Assembly (NCBI RefSeq): GCF_029892785.1
Contig: NZ_JARXXA010000006.1
Location: 1 to 64,000 of the forward strand
Direction: 5' to 3'
From: Parabacteroides sp. PH5-46
GTDB taxonomy: Bacteria > Bacteroidota > Bacteroidia > Bacteroidales > Tannerellaceae
DNA: 64,000 nucleotides
Shown here piece after piece: positions 25,045 through 33,900 of the stretch (position 1 is the stretch's first letter; every line of letters begins with the position of its first letter). A program made the translations under genes and the position numbers. The notes under the pieces are model-generated. The model searched no databases, was not told where the DNA came from, and saw only the letters and a program-made list of their open reading frames with translations.

Positions 25045-26925
25045 TTAGTCTATTTTATAGCCTTTGAATGAGTGAGGCTGAATGATTAGTTGGTAGCGGG
25101 TGACAGCTTCGCTGTTTCGGCCATACATTCGGGGCTCCTGGAATTGATCACCTTTTATCTTTGTGCCTTCCGACAACTCCGTAAGAGAATTGCTTTTCCG
25201 GGTTACAACGTTTATTGTTACCGGCTCGTCACGTACAGACATAACTACGAAGGTGCCGTTGTCGTAGGTCAGGAGCATTACATGATCCGGTCCTTCGAGG
25301 CGTACGTCTACATCGCGGCTGACAATTGTACGAACACGATTGAGAACAGGTGTAGGAAGTGCATAGATGTGGCTGAAATTATGAGGCATTACCCATACAT
25401 ACATATTGCCGTTGGAATAAGCAATTTGCTGAAGTATCGGCCATCCGTTGCCATAATCCAATGTAGAAATATCTTCCCATGAATCGTTTGTAAAATAAGT
25501 CATCTGCGGGATACGGACGGGAACATCAGACTTTACCACCTTACGACGCATGAATGAGGTAGCATCTACGATAAACTCGCTTACGTCGGAGGTACGGTCG
25601 GTATATTCCATCTCAACAATGTTTTCGATACCTTTACCGGACAGGGCACGGAAAAGTTCGGCTGTGATAAGGACATCTCCGCCTTTCTGCATCTGGCGTT
25701 TCATTTTCTCAACGATGTTCGGGTCATATTTAGCACTCTCCGTAAGCAGTACCAGTTTGGAATCTTCCGGAAATTCAGGAACAATCTCTATCGGAATACC
25801 GGCTGTACCCATGTAGTTGTGCAGGAAGTCATCCCCCAGTGAATTGTAAGGCTTGTAAGCCTTGATTCCGCTTGGAGTACCTAATTTCCCCACTATTTTG
25901 TCTACTTGCTTCAAGGAGTAAGCAGCTACGCTACCCATTGTCGGACGATCGCTTCCACGGGCTTCCCCCTCTTTCCGAACGGCCTGCATATCCAGTGTAG
26001 GTTTGTCATCAGACCAACTGCGCATTTCAAAGGCTCTGTTTATAGGAGCAGTGATAGAACCCACATGCCAGAGGGTTATTTCCGGAGCTTTGGCTAGCAT
26101 TGTAAGCCAAAGCTGTTCGGGATACATATCCAGATAATCCATACTGCCGGTATCTACCCAGCCTCCGAGATTATGCCCCGGGCGGATATTTTCAAGATAA
26201 CGTACAATGCCGAAGCTTTCATACGGTTGCAGGTGTTGCTCGCCAAGCGGAGAGCGGGTTTCCGTTCCCGTATACATTCCTCCGAAGGTATGAGATCCCC
26301 GTTCGAGGTCGAACCCGAGTCCCTGGAAATGGTCGTACCAGTTGGGATACTTCACAACTACTTTCGTGTTCGGATTTACGGCAAGAGCCGGATTTACGAT
26401 CAGTTCTTTGGCGGACTCATCCAGCAAATCCATGCGGAACTTGCTCCAGCTTTTATTCCCTTTGGCAGCAATGCAAAGGTCGCATTTACAGTTTGTAAAG
26501 TAATAGTCGTCGAGAACAAACTCGTCGAAATATTTAGCTGTATATTCAGCTACTTTTTTGACTGTCTCCCGGTGCTCCGGATTAGAATAGCAGAATGTTT
26601 CCCAGCGCATGCGCGTCCCTCCGCCGGCATTGTAGGTGATACCTCCTCCTACGATCAGGCCTTTACCCTTAAAGTACTTAATAGCCCTTTGAAGCGTTGC
26701 TTCATCAGCATACACATTGTCACGAAACGTTTCAAGATAGATCTTGTCGAGGGTGATGTTCTTAGAAATACCATCCCAGAATGAATCCAGCGCCTTCTGG
26801 TCTTTAAGTGCATTTACCTGCGACGCCATCACATACGTTGCTACACGGAAATTGGCATACTCTTTAGCCTGGGTTACTGTCATAAGCACGAACAGTGCGA
26901 TACAGCACACAAATAATTTTCTCAT
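25045..26925 (-). CDS. Secreted protein of unknown family, possible TIM-barrel glycosidase
   Basis: This 626-aa protein has a cleavable signal peptide (residues 1-20, ending TQA). The N-terminal 350 residues look like a (beta/alpha)8 barrel: YIMASQ-type strands, GLIVGGGITYNAGGG, FDEFVLDDYYFTNCKCDLC and VVVKYPNW, ending near ITLWHVGSI. The acidic pair DD in the middle strand is a candidate catalytic site. Residues 390-450 resemble a beta-galactosidase-trimerisation-like domain (LVLLTESAKYD), and the end is beta-rich. I cannot name a CAZy family. Tail-to-tail placement with the L-galactose operon suggests it could release the sugar, but this is inference. Confidence 0.55.
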   Translation of the reverse strand: MRKLFVCCIALFVLMTVTQAKEYANFRVATYVMASQVNALKDQKALDSFWDGISKNITLDKIYLETFRDNVYADEATLQRAIKYFKGKGLIVGGGITYNAGGGTRMRWETFCYSNPEHRETVKKVAEYTAKYFDEFVLDDYYFTNCKCDLCIAAKGNKSWSKFRMDLLDESAKELIVNPALAVNPNTKVVVKYPNWYDHFQGLGFDLERGSHTFGGMYTGTETRSPLGEQHLQPYESFGIVRYLENIRPGHNLGGWVDTGSMDYLDMYPEQLWLTMLAKAPEITLWHVGSITAPINRAFEMRSWSDDKPTLDMQAVRKEGEARGSDRPTMGSVAAYSLKQVDKIVGKLGTPSGIKAYKPYNSLGDDFLHNYMGTAGIPIEIVPEFPEDSKLVLLTESAKYDPNIVEKMKRQMQKGGDVLITAELFRALSGKGIENIVEMEYTDRTSDVSEFIVDATSFMRRKVVKSDVPVRIPQMTYFTNDSWEDISTLDYGNGWPILQQIAYSNGNMYVWVMPHNFSHIYALPTPVLNRVRTIVSRDVDVRLEGPDHVMLLTYDNGTFVVMSVRDEPVTINVVTRKSNSLTELSEGTKIKGDQFQEPRMYGRNSEAVTRYQLIIQPHSFKGYKID

Positions 26926-27059
26926 AATAATCCCTTTAAATATTCATTAGTGTTTAGTGGACATACTCAAACGCCAAATATAATGATTCTTCTCTTTTAA
27001 ATTTTTGCGTTTTTGTTTATTTCATATTATTCACATAAATTCGCAAAATAAACCGTTTT

Positions 27060-27827
27060 ATGAAAACTACGATCATGTTTAAACACACAAAACCCTGTAT
27101 GCGGCTAAAAGGAATACTACTCCTGTTTGCCCTCCTTTTGTTGCCGTTCCTTTCTCAAAGTCAGGATATAGAGATGGTTGCCATAGAAGGTGGCACTTTT
27201 ACTATGGGAGCCACCAGCGAACAGGGAGACGAAGCCGATGATGATGAATATCCTGTCCATCAGGTAACACTTGATTCCTACTATATAGGGAAATACGAAG
27301 TAACCCAACTGCAATGGAAGCAAGTCATGGGCAATAATCCCAGTTATTTTAAGGATGATAGGCTGCCGGTAGAAAATGTAAATTGGGATGATATTCAGGA
27401 ATTTATTGCCAAGCTGAATGCCATAACCGGAAAAAAATACCGCCTACCTACGGAGGCCGAATGGGAATATGCGGCTCGTGGCGGAAACAAAGGCAGGGGC
27501 TATCAGTATAGCGGTAGCTATATGATTGAGCATATTGCCTGGTATGATGATAATAGTGGCAAAAAACCGAATCCGGTAGGCACGAAAGGCCCGAATGAAC
27601 TGGGAATTTATGATATGACCGGAAATGTTTGGGAATTGTGTCATGATTGGTATGGCGCTTACGATAAAGAACCGCAAACAAATCCGACAGGCGCAAGTAC
27701 AGGAGAATACCGAGTGCTACGAGGTGGTAGCTGGTACACCGCTCCCAGAGGATGCCGTGTCTCAATTCGCCTCCGCTGCGCCCCTTTCTCTCTCAACACC
27801 CTTTCCGGCTTCCGCCTTGCCCTTTAG
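27060..27827 (+). CDS. Secreted SUMF1/FGE-sulfatase-domain protein lacking one catalytic Cys
   Basis: This 255-aa protein has a signal peptide (residues 1-35, LLLFALLLLPFLSQSQ). The FGE-type domain spans residues 38-255: VAIEGGTFTMGA, YYIGKYEVTQLQW, YRLPTEAEWEYAARGG, NELGIYDMTGNVWEL and YRVLRGGSW, with a final GFRLAL. True formylglycine-generating enzymes have two active-site cysteines after RGGS. Here the first is replaced (SWYT) and only GCR and RCA remain. It is therefore probably a structural or binding member of the family and not a sulfatase-maturing enzyme. It stands alone, convergent with the ECF operon. Confidence 0.82.
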   Translation: MKTTIMFKHTKPCMRLKGILLLFALLLLPFLSQSQDIEMVAIEGGTFTMGATSEQGDEADDDEYPVHQVTLDSYYIGKYEVTQLQWKQVMGNNPSYFKDDRLPVENVNWDDIQEFIAKLNAITGKKYRLPTEAEWEYAARGGNKGRGYQYSGSYMIEHIAWYDDNSGKKPNPVGTKGPNELGIYDMTGNVWELCHDWYGAYDKEPQTNPTGASTGEYRVLRGGSWYTAPRGCRVSIRLRCAPFSLNTLSGFRLAL

Positions 27828-27865
27828 CTAGTATAACTTGAAAGTTACTGAATGGACTCTCATGC

Positions 27866-28963
27866 TTACCTCTTTACCATATGATCGTCTCTATTTTTTC
27901 TGATCGTTAGATAAAGGCTGATAAAGGCAATCAACAGCAACAAACCCGTTACTACGAATGTCCATACGTTGGCCGTGCGGGACTCGGCATATAATTCATA
28001 ATCTTGTACGAGGAAGCGGTAGGCATCTATCTTCCAGACAGGACTGTTCTCATAGCGTAATGGGGTGTTCGCCGTGAGTAGCCTGCCAGGTATATCTATG
28101 CTGAAAGAGAGTGCGTACTCAAATAGATTCAATAAACGAGATTGCTCGTCTATACTGTCGTTTATCGCTTTTGTATGGGAGGCTTCAAAGGAAGCATAGA
28201 ATGTGGAACGGAAATGAGCGTCAAGTAAAGAGGCGACCATTTCGGAATCTATATCTTTATCGTCGATCTTATCTTTCAATTGTTCGAACAGAGTGGCGCG
28301 GACGTCTGACAGTTGCTTTGCATATTGTGTTTCTCCTGTTTCCAGAAGTAGCTCTGCAAACGCATTGATCGTTATTTCAAACTGACAATGCATGAACCAT
28401 GTTTCAAACTTCCCGACCAATTCGTTTAGTTCATCGGATTGTTCGATTCCGTTCATTCCTTCAAAAGCAGAGAGGTTGCCCTGAAGCAGGATTCGTTGTT
28501 CGTCTTCAGTCAGATATTTATCTATGCTAACGGGAAGTTGAGGGCGGACGGTGGCATATACCGCTTTGTAGGTGTAATAGGTATAGAACCAGCAGAATCT
28601 TTTTTGGAGTGTTTCAGTCGGCAACATCAGCGGCTGAAGGTTGTCTTTGGCATGCGCATGGTTTGTGAAAGTCTCCAAAGAGGCAGACTGAACTGTAGCT
28701 TTGGCATTGAATTTTACATCTTTACCGAAGAGTTGGCGGACAAAGGCCGAGTCGTAGCGCGTGATCTGCCAGTTCTTATCAGGGATAAACAAAAAGGGGT
28801 TACTGTTCGTGTTGCCCGCCATAAACGTTGAGTCACCAAAGGCAAAGAGTTCCCGTTCTATGCTTCCGTCTTTATGAATACGGGTATGTACTTGTTGATA
28901 GGCATTACAGGAGCTTATTAGCAGCAACATCAACAGTGAGAGTATAAGATAATTCGCTTTCAT
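27866..28963 (-). CDS. Lipoprotein with C-terminal membrane anchor, third gene of ECF sigma operon
   Basis: This 365-aa protein has a lipoprotein signal (LLISSCNA, Cys19) and a second hydrophobic segment near the end (about 336-356, WTFVVTGLLLLIAFISLYL) followed by a basic tail. The middle is helical with no recognised domain. It starts 3 bp after the anti-sigma-like gene. The layout, with both a lipid anchor and an inner-membrane helix, is unusual and suggests a periplasmic sensor held at the inner membrane. Function is unknown. Confidence 0.6.
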   Translation of the reverse strand: MKANYLILSLLMLLLISSCNAYQQVHTRIHKDGSIERELFAFGDSTFMAGNTNSNPFLFIPDKNWQITRYDSAFVRQLFGKDVKFNAKATVQSASLETFTNHAHAKDNLQPLMLPTETLQKRFCWFYTYYTYKAVYATVRPQLPVSIDKYLTEDEQRILLQGNLSAFEGMNGIEQSDELNELVGKFETWFMHCQFEITINAFAELLLETGETQYAKQLSDVRATLFEQLKDKIDDKDIDSEMVASLLDAHFRSTFYASFEASHTKAINDSIDEQSRLLNLFEYALSFSIDIPGRLLTANTPLRYENSPVWKIDAYRFLVQDYELYAESRTANVWTFVVTGLLLLIAFISLYLTIRKNRDDHMVKR

Positions 28964-28966
28964 AAT

Positions 28967-29392
28967 CTATTGTTTTAATGAGTTGATTAATTCGTATCGT
29001 TTCTGTTTGGCCTCTTTCTTTTGTTGCCATACCAATAAGAAGAATTCTTTTTTCTCTTGCAGGCGGGCATCGGAAGGAAAGGATAAACCTGTTTCTACGT
29101 TCTCTTTTTGAGACAGGAGCATCGTTTCATCTGTTGCCGTATGATTTCGGTTTACATCTCTTGTGTGAAAAAAGAATGTTTCATAGGTAAACAGACAGAA
29201 CAAGAGCATGGCTGCAATTCCCGATAACCAAGTGGTGAACAGAAGCGCTTTCCTTTGTTTCTTTTTCTTGCGCGGAAGTTGTTTTATCTGTCTTAATATA
29301 TCCGCAGCCAGTGCCTCGGAATTATCCAAAACGGGAGGGTTGTTTCGGATTGCGCGAATGAGGCGGTTGTATGTTTTCTCTTCTGCTTTCAT
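28967..29392 (-). CDS. Single-pass membrane protein, probable anti-sigma factor
   Basis: This 141-aa protein has a cytoplasmic N-terminus (1-47), one membrane helix (about 48-70, LLFTTWLSGIAAMLLFCLF) and a periplasmic tail. It follows the ECF sigma gene by 2 bp. Size, topology and position match anti-sigma factors of ECF pairs, although no zinc-binding HxxxCxxC motif is visible. Confidence 0.6.
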   Translation of the reverse strand: MKAEEKTYNRLIRAIRNNPPVLDNSEALAADILRQIKQLPRKKKKQRKALLFTTWLSGIAAMLLFCLFTYETFFFHTRDVNRNHTATDETMLLSQKENVETGLSFPSDARLQEKKEFFLLVWQQKKEAKQKRYELINSLKQ

Positions 29393-29394
29393 GA

Positions 29395-29946
29395 CTATAT
29401 TTTGTAGCTTTTAAGTTGTTCGCGAATGTATTTACGTGCCAGATAGAGATTGCTTTTTATCTTATCGGCAGAGAGTCCTGTGATTGTTGTGACCTCATCG
29501 GTGTCCAACCCTTCAAGGTCGCGAAGGGTAAAGACAAGGCGTTGGCTTGGTGTAAGCTTTGCGGTAAGATAAAGAATTAGATTCCGCAACTCCTGATTGT
29601 TGAGACTTTTTTCTATATCATTGTCTGCGATTAATGGCAAATCATTGATATCGGTTGTATCCAGAAGTATGGGTTGTTGCTTTCTCAGTCTGTCATATAC
29701 GATGTTTGAAGCAATCGTATATATCCATGTGGAGAAACGGAATCGCCTGTCGTATTTATCAAGCGAGAGCCATACTTTGATAAATGTTTCCTGAACAGCA
29801 TCGCGTGCATCGTCCTCATTGCAAAGCAAGCGGAAGGTAAGGCGGAACACGAGTGGCTGATATTCCCGTACCAAAGTAGCAAACGCCTTTTCGTCGCCTT
29901 GCCTGCTTTGAGTGATTATATGCAATATCCGTTCTTGTTCCATCAT
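29395..29946 (-). CDS. ECF-type RNA polymerase sigma factor
   Basis: This 183-aa protein has sigma-70 region 2 (FATLVREYQPLVFRLTFRLL, DARDAVQETFIKVW and FSTWIYTIASNIVYDRLRK, residues 20-95). Region 4 follows (LTPSQRLVFTLRDLEGL, VTTITGLSADKIKSNLYLARKYI, residues 130-178). This is the normal length of group 4 sigma factors. It heads a three-gene unit with a membrane anti-sigma-like protein and a lipoprotein, spaced by 2-3 bp, so it is probably released by an envelope signal. Its target promoters are unknown. Confidence 0.92.
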   Translation of the reverse strand: MMEQERILHIITQSRQGDEKAFATLVREYQPLVFRLTFRLLCNEDDARDAVQETFIKVWLSLDKYDRRFRFSTWIYTIASNIVYDRLRKQQPILLDTTDINDLPLIADNDIEKSLNNQELRNLILYLTAKLTPSQRLVFTLRDLEGLDTDEVTTITGLSADKIKSNLYLARKYIREQLKSYKI

Positions 29947-30157
29947 TATCTTTATACAATTATACGAACAACGCGGGAAATAGTCGAAAAATTACTAATT
30001 ATTTGAGATACAGTAGTCATGTTGATGGATAATGACAAATTTTGAAACCTTTGGAACAGCTGAGGCGTAATCGTTTCATTATAAGAGGATATTTCTTCTG
30101 ATTTACTTGGAATTAGGTGCCGTATGATTTGGGGGTAGCTTGGGTGAGTTTGTAACT

Positions 30158-30278
30158 TTGTATCGCAGAAAACTGTTGGCTGACGGCTGTCGGCCAATTA
30201 ACCGATAATTGTCTGTCAGTTGACCGACAGCTGTAAGTCAATTGGTTGATGGCTATCAACTAACGATTTTCTGCCATA
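30158..30278. repeat. Minisatellite-bearing MITE-like element with four 22-nt palindromic units
   Basis: Terminal inverted repeats TATCGCAGAAAA (30161-30172) and TTTTCTGCCATA (30267-30278) match at 11 of 12 positions. Between them four 22-nt units run without gaps: 30176-30197, 30198-30219, 30220-30241 and 30242-30263. Each can fold into a short hairpin. Units 1 and 4 have 9-bp stems with the same loop GGCT and compensatory stem changes. A related one-unit copy lies at 46541-46595. Minisatellites inside MITEs are known in Porphyromonas gingivalis (BrickBuilt elements). It lies in the 375-bp gap between the ECF sigma and HU-like genes. The remainder of that gap shows nothing clear. Confidence 0.8.
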
Positions 30279-30321
30279 TTTTTTAGTAATCGTATGAATC
30301 ATTTCTTAAAAAACTAAGGCT

Positions 30322-30915
30322 ATGAGAGTTAATTTTACAGTTCATGAAACGCCAAGGCCTAAAACGGCAACCGGCAAGAAAACGTATCACGCACGTGTTA
30401 AACCTACGGGTACTAAGTATTTAGAAGATATTTGTGAGCATATCAACGAGGTATCTTCCCTCACTTCGGCTGATGTGAAGGGGGCCTTGGAAGCCTTTTT
30501 CAAATACGTTAGTTCCCAGCTCCGGGCGGGCTACAATGTAGAGCTGGACGGGCTGGGTAACTTCTCGGTTGCTTTGCGTAGCTATCAACGAAAAAGCAAG
30601 AACGGACGGAATATTTCGAGTGTAGAAATAGACGGTGTAAACTTCCGTTGCTCACCCCGCTTGAAGAATGCCGTAAAAAACACTCGTCTAAAGAAGGTAA
30701 AGCGCCCTGTCAAAGCTTTCCCCAACATCGCTCAGCGACAAGCGCGCATGGTAGAATACCTGGAAAAATACGGCACAATCAACCAACGCGACTACGCCAC
30801 GCTGAACGCCTGCTCCCGCTATTACGCAACAAAAGACCTGAAAACCTTCCACGAACAAGGCCTCATCGCCCGCTCAGGCGGAGGAACCCACAAAGTGTAT
30901 CTACTTGTGGGGTGA
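30322..30915 (+). CDS. HU-family DNA-binding protein with C-terminal extension
   Basis: This 197-aa protein has an N-terminal HU/IHF-like fold of about 125 residues (YLEDICEHINEVSSLTSADV, ALEAFFKYVSSQLRAGYNVE, GLGNFSVALRS and NFRCSPRLKNAV), followed by a basic linker (VKRPVKAFPNIAQRQARM). The C-terminal 55 residues (LEKYGTINQRDYATLNACS, LIARSGGGTHKVYLL) resemble a winged-helix segment. Such HU-like proteins are common in Bacteroidales and are usually nucleoid or structural DNA-binding proteins. Its stop lies inside the end of the convergent regulator gene, with a 15-bp overlap. The minisatellite element ends 43 bp before its start. Confidence 0.85.
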   Translation: MRVNFTVHETPRPKTATGKKTYHARVKPTGTKYLEDICEHINEVSSLTSADVKGALEAFFKYVSSQLRAGYNVELDGLGNFSVALRSYQRKSKNGRNISSVEIDGVNFRCSPRLKNAVKNTRLKKVKRPVKAFPNIAQRQARMVEYLEKYGTINQRDYATLNACSRYYATKDLKTFHEQGLIARSGGGTHKVYLLVG

Positions 30916-33900
30916 GCCCTGGTTTTTGTATTCTTTGGGGGTCATGTTGTAGATGTTCTGGAATTCGCGGTAGAAGTATGATTTATTGTTGAATCCGCAA
31001 CGGAACATGATCTCTTGTATCGTCAGGTTGGTGGAAACGAGCAGATAGGCTACTTTGTTCATCTTGATTGTCCGGATAAATTCGCTGGGTGCCATATCAA
31101 GCAGTTCTTTTGTTTTCCGGTAGAAGGTCATCTTGCTGATTCCTAAATAGTCGCTGATCATGGTTGGTGAGAGATCTTCGCCTTCCATGTGTTGTTCGAT
31201 AAAGTCGATAGCTTTTATCATCAGGCTTTTATCTTCTTTGCGCACTACCTTTCCATTGTCGAGTAGTTCATAGGCGGTGGCGGGTGAGTTGTAATATTCT
31301 TCTATTAGTTTATGTTTGACAAGGATATTCTCTACTACACTCAGGATATGTTTGGGGTGGAAGGGTTTGGTAATGTAAATGTCGGATCCGCTTTGTGTAC
31401 CGATTATCTGGTCTTCCACAGAGGATTTGGCCGTCAGGAAGATAACCGGCAGGTGTTTGGTGAAGATATTGTTTTTAATCTCGCGGATAAACTCCAAGCC
31501 GTTCATCTCCGGCATAATAATATCGCAGATAATCAGATTTGGCCGTTTGGAGGTCATAAGGTTCAATGCCTCGCGCCCATTGGATGCCTCGATGATATTT
31601 CCATATTTGGCTCCTAGCGTATCCCGGAGTAGTTCACGTATCTCTTCTTCATCGTCAATGATGAGAATAAGTGGGGAGCCATCCTTGCCGGAGGGTATTT
31701 GTTGCGGTTTTACAATAGGCAGCTCAACCGCTTTTTCTTCTTCTGTTTTTTCTTTTTGGACAGGTATGTCCGCTTTTTCCAGCAAAGGCAGACGGATGAT
31801 AAAGGTTGTGTTTTCTCCCAGAACACTCTCGGCAGTAATCTCTCCTTTCAGAAGATTTACCAGAGATTTAGTTAGCGCCAATCCTATCCCGTTTCGCCCG
31901 GATTGCCCTTTTTCTATCTGATTCTCGAAGTCATCCAATATCTTGAAGCGATTGAACACTTCTGCCAGTTTATCCGGTGCGATCCCTTTGCCTGAATTGA
32001 TTACAGACAGTAGCAGGTGTGTTTCATCACTCCCTATGTCGATTGTGATATATCCGTCAGGAGGTGTATATTTAAAGGCGTTGGCAATGATATTAAATAT
32101 GATTTTCTCTAAGGAGTCACGATCAGTCACCCAGGAGATATCATTTTCCGGAAAATGAATGGTAAAGTCGATCCGGTGTTCTTCAGCTACTTCTATAAAG
32201 TGGTCACTCACTACCCGTAGAAGTTCGGATACATTCAGTTGTAAGGGCAGTATTCGTGTGTGCCCGGTTTCCGCTTTTCGGAATTCCAACAGTTCACCTA
32301 TCAATGATTTCATCCGTTCGGCATTCGACTGGATTACCCGGATGTATTTCTTTACGTATTCGTCGTTTGTTTCATGGTCGAGTATCTTTTCACATGGCCC
32401 GTAGATCAGTGTGATAGGCGTGTACAACTCGTGGGCTATGTTGGTGAAAAAGCGCAGTTTGGCTTCGTGAATGTTTTCCTGCTCTTTTACGCGCAGTTGT
32501 TCAATCAGCATTTTCCTCTTGCGGGTAAACCGTTGGTACATAAACCGGTATATCAAAGCACAAAGCAGGATTGCCAGCAGAAAGTAGAGCAGGTAGGCAA
32601 GAGGCGTTTTCCAATAAGGATTTTTAATGGTGATATGGAGTCGGTAGGGCTGCTTCACCCATACCTTATCGCTGTTGGTGTAATAGATAGACAAAGTGTA
32701 TTTGCCGGGAGAAATATTTGTATACGACAGATAGCCTAAATTGCCATTATAGACCGGTTCCTTGTCGATACCTTCCAGCTGATAGATGTATTCGCAGTTT
32801 TCATTCTGGATATAGTCTAACGACAGAAAGTTGAAGCTGAAGAAATTCTCATCGTAGGCAAGAATCAATTCGTCTTCTCCCTGGACATTCTTCACAATCC
32901 GTTTGTCTATGTTTTTTTCTTCACTGAAAACCCGGAAGGAAGAAATGTAAAAAGGAGGCAAATAGCTACTTAAAGCAATCTCGCCCGGATCAAACATATT
33001 GATGCCCGAAATGCCGCCCAAAAAGAGATAATTACTGTAAATACTTTGGTAATAAGCGCCATCGGAAAACTCATTGTTCTGCAAACCATTTTGTTCATAG
33101 AAGGAGTTGATGCTATTGTCAGCCTTGTTCAGGCGGGCAATTCCTTTGTTGGTACTTATCCAGATATTTCCTTCATTGTCTTCCAGGATGCCGTGTACCG
33201 TATTATTCGGTAGTCCGTTGGACTGATTATATCTGACAAATACAGCTTCATCTTCATGCTCAGAGCTCAAGAAGTTTAAGCCTCCGCTTGTGCCGATCCA
33301 CAGATTTTCTCTTTTATCTTTATACAGGCATAACACATCGTTACTGCTGATCGTAGCAGGATTGTTAACATCATAGCGATAGCTTTGAAACTCTTCCCGG
33401 GCTATGTGAAAACGGTTGAGCCCGCCTCCACGGGTAGCAATCCACAAGACCGTATCGTCTTCCGGCAAAATGGAATAAATCACATTGTTGGAGATAGATG
33501 CCGGATTGGCACCATCGTATATATATTGCTTGTAATCTGTAGCTCTGAAATAGCCGTTTTTTTCTTCTACTCTTAATTTGATGAGCCCGTAACCGCTGGT
33601 GCCTATCCACAAGGTCGAGTCCTTCTCCGAGCAATAGATCGAATAGGTGCTGGCAAATTCGACAGGCAGATTATCCATCCGGAGAGTCGATAGCCGCCCG
33701 TTTGCATATACATTAATTCCTTGTCCGTCGGTACCGATAAAAAGGGTGTTTCCAAACCCCTTTGTTATTGTATAAACAGAATTGTGTAACAAACCATTAG
33801 AGGTGTTATACTCTGCTACAATCTTCGCTTCGGAGTTGTAGTCATTCTTCAGCACCGCAATACCGCCTCCTTTGCTCCCTACCCATAACTGCTTATTGAT

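Noticed and set aside
26173-26784. 203-aa open frame on the plus strand
   Set aside because: It is antisense to the secreted 626-aa protein, which has a signal peptide and coherent sequence.
30176-30263. CRISPR-like repeat array
   Set aside because: The 22-nt units are contiguous with no spacers and no cas genes are nearby; it is a minisatellite.
31379-31921. 180-aa open frame on the plus strand
   Set aside because: It is antisense to the kinase and receiver part of the HTCS gene and has low-complexity Ser-rich composition.
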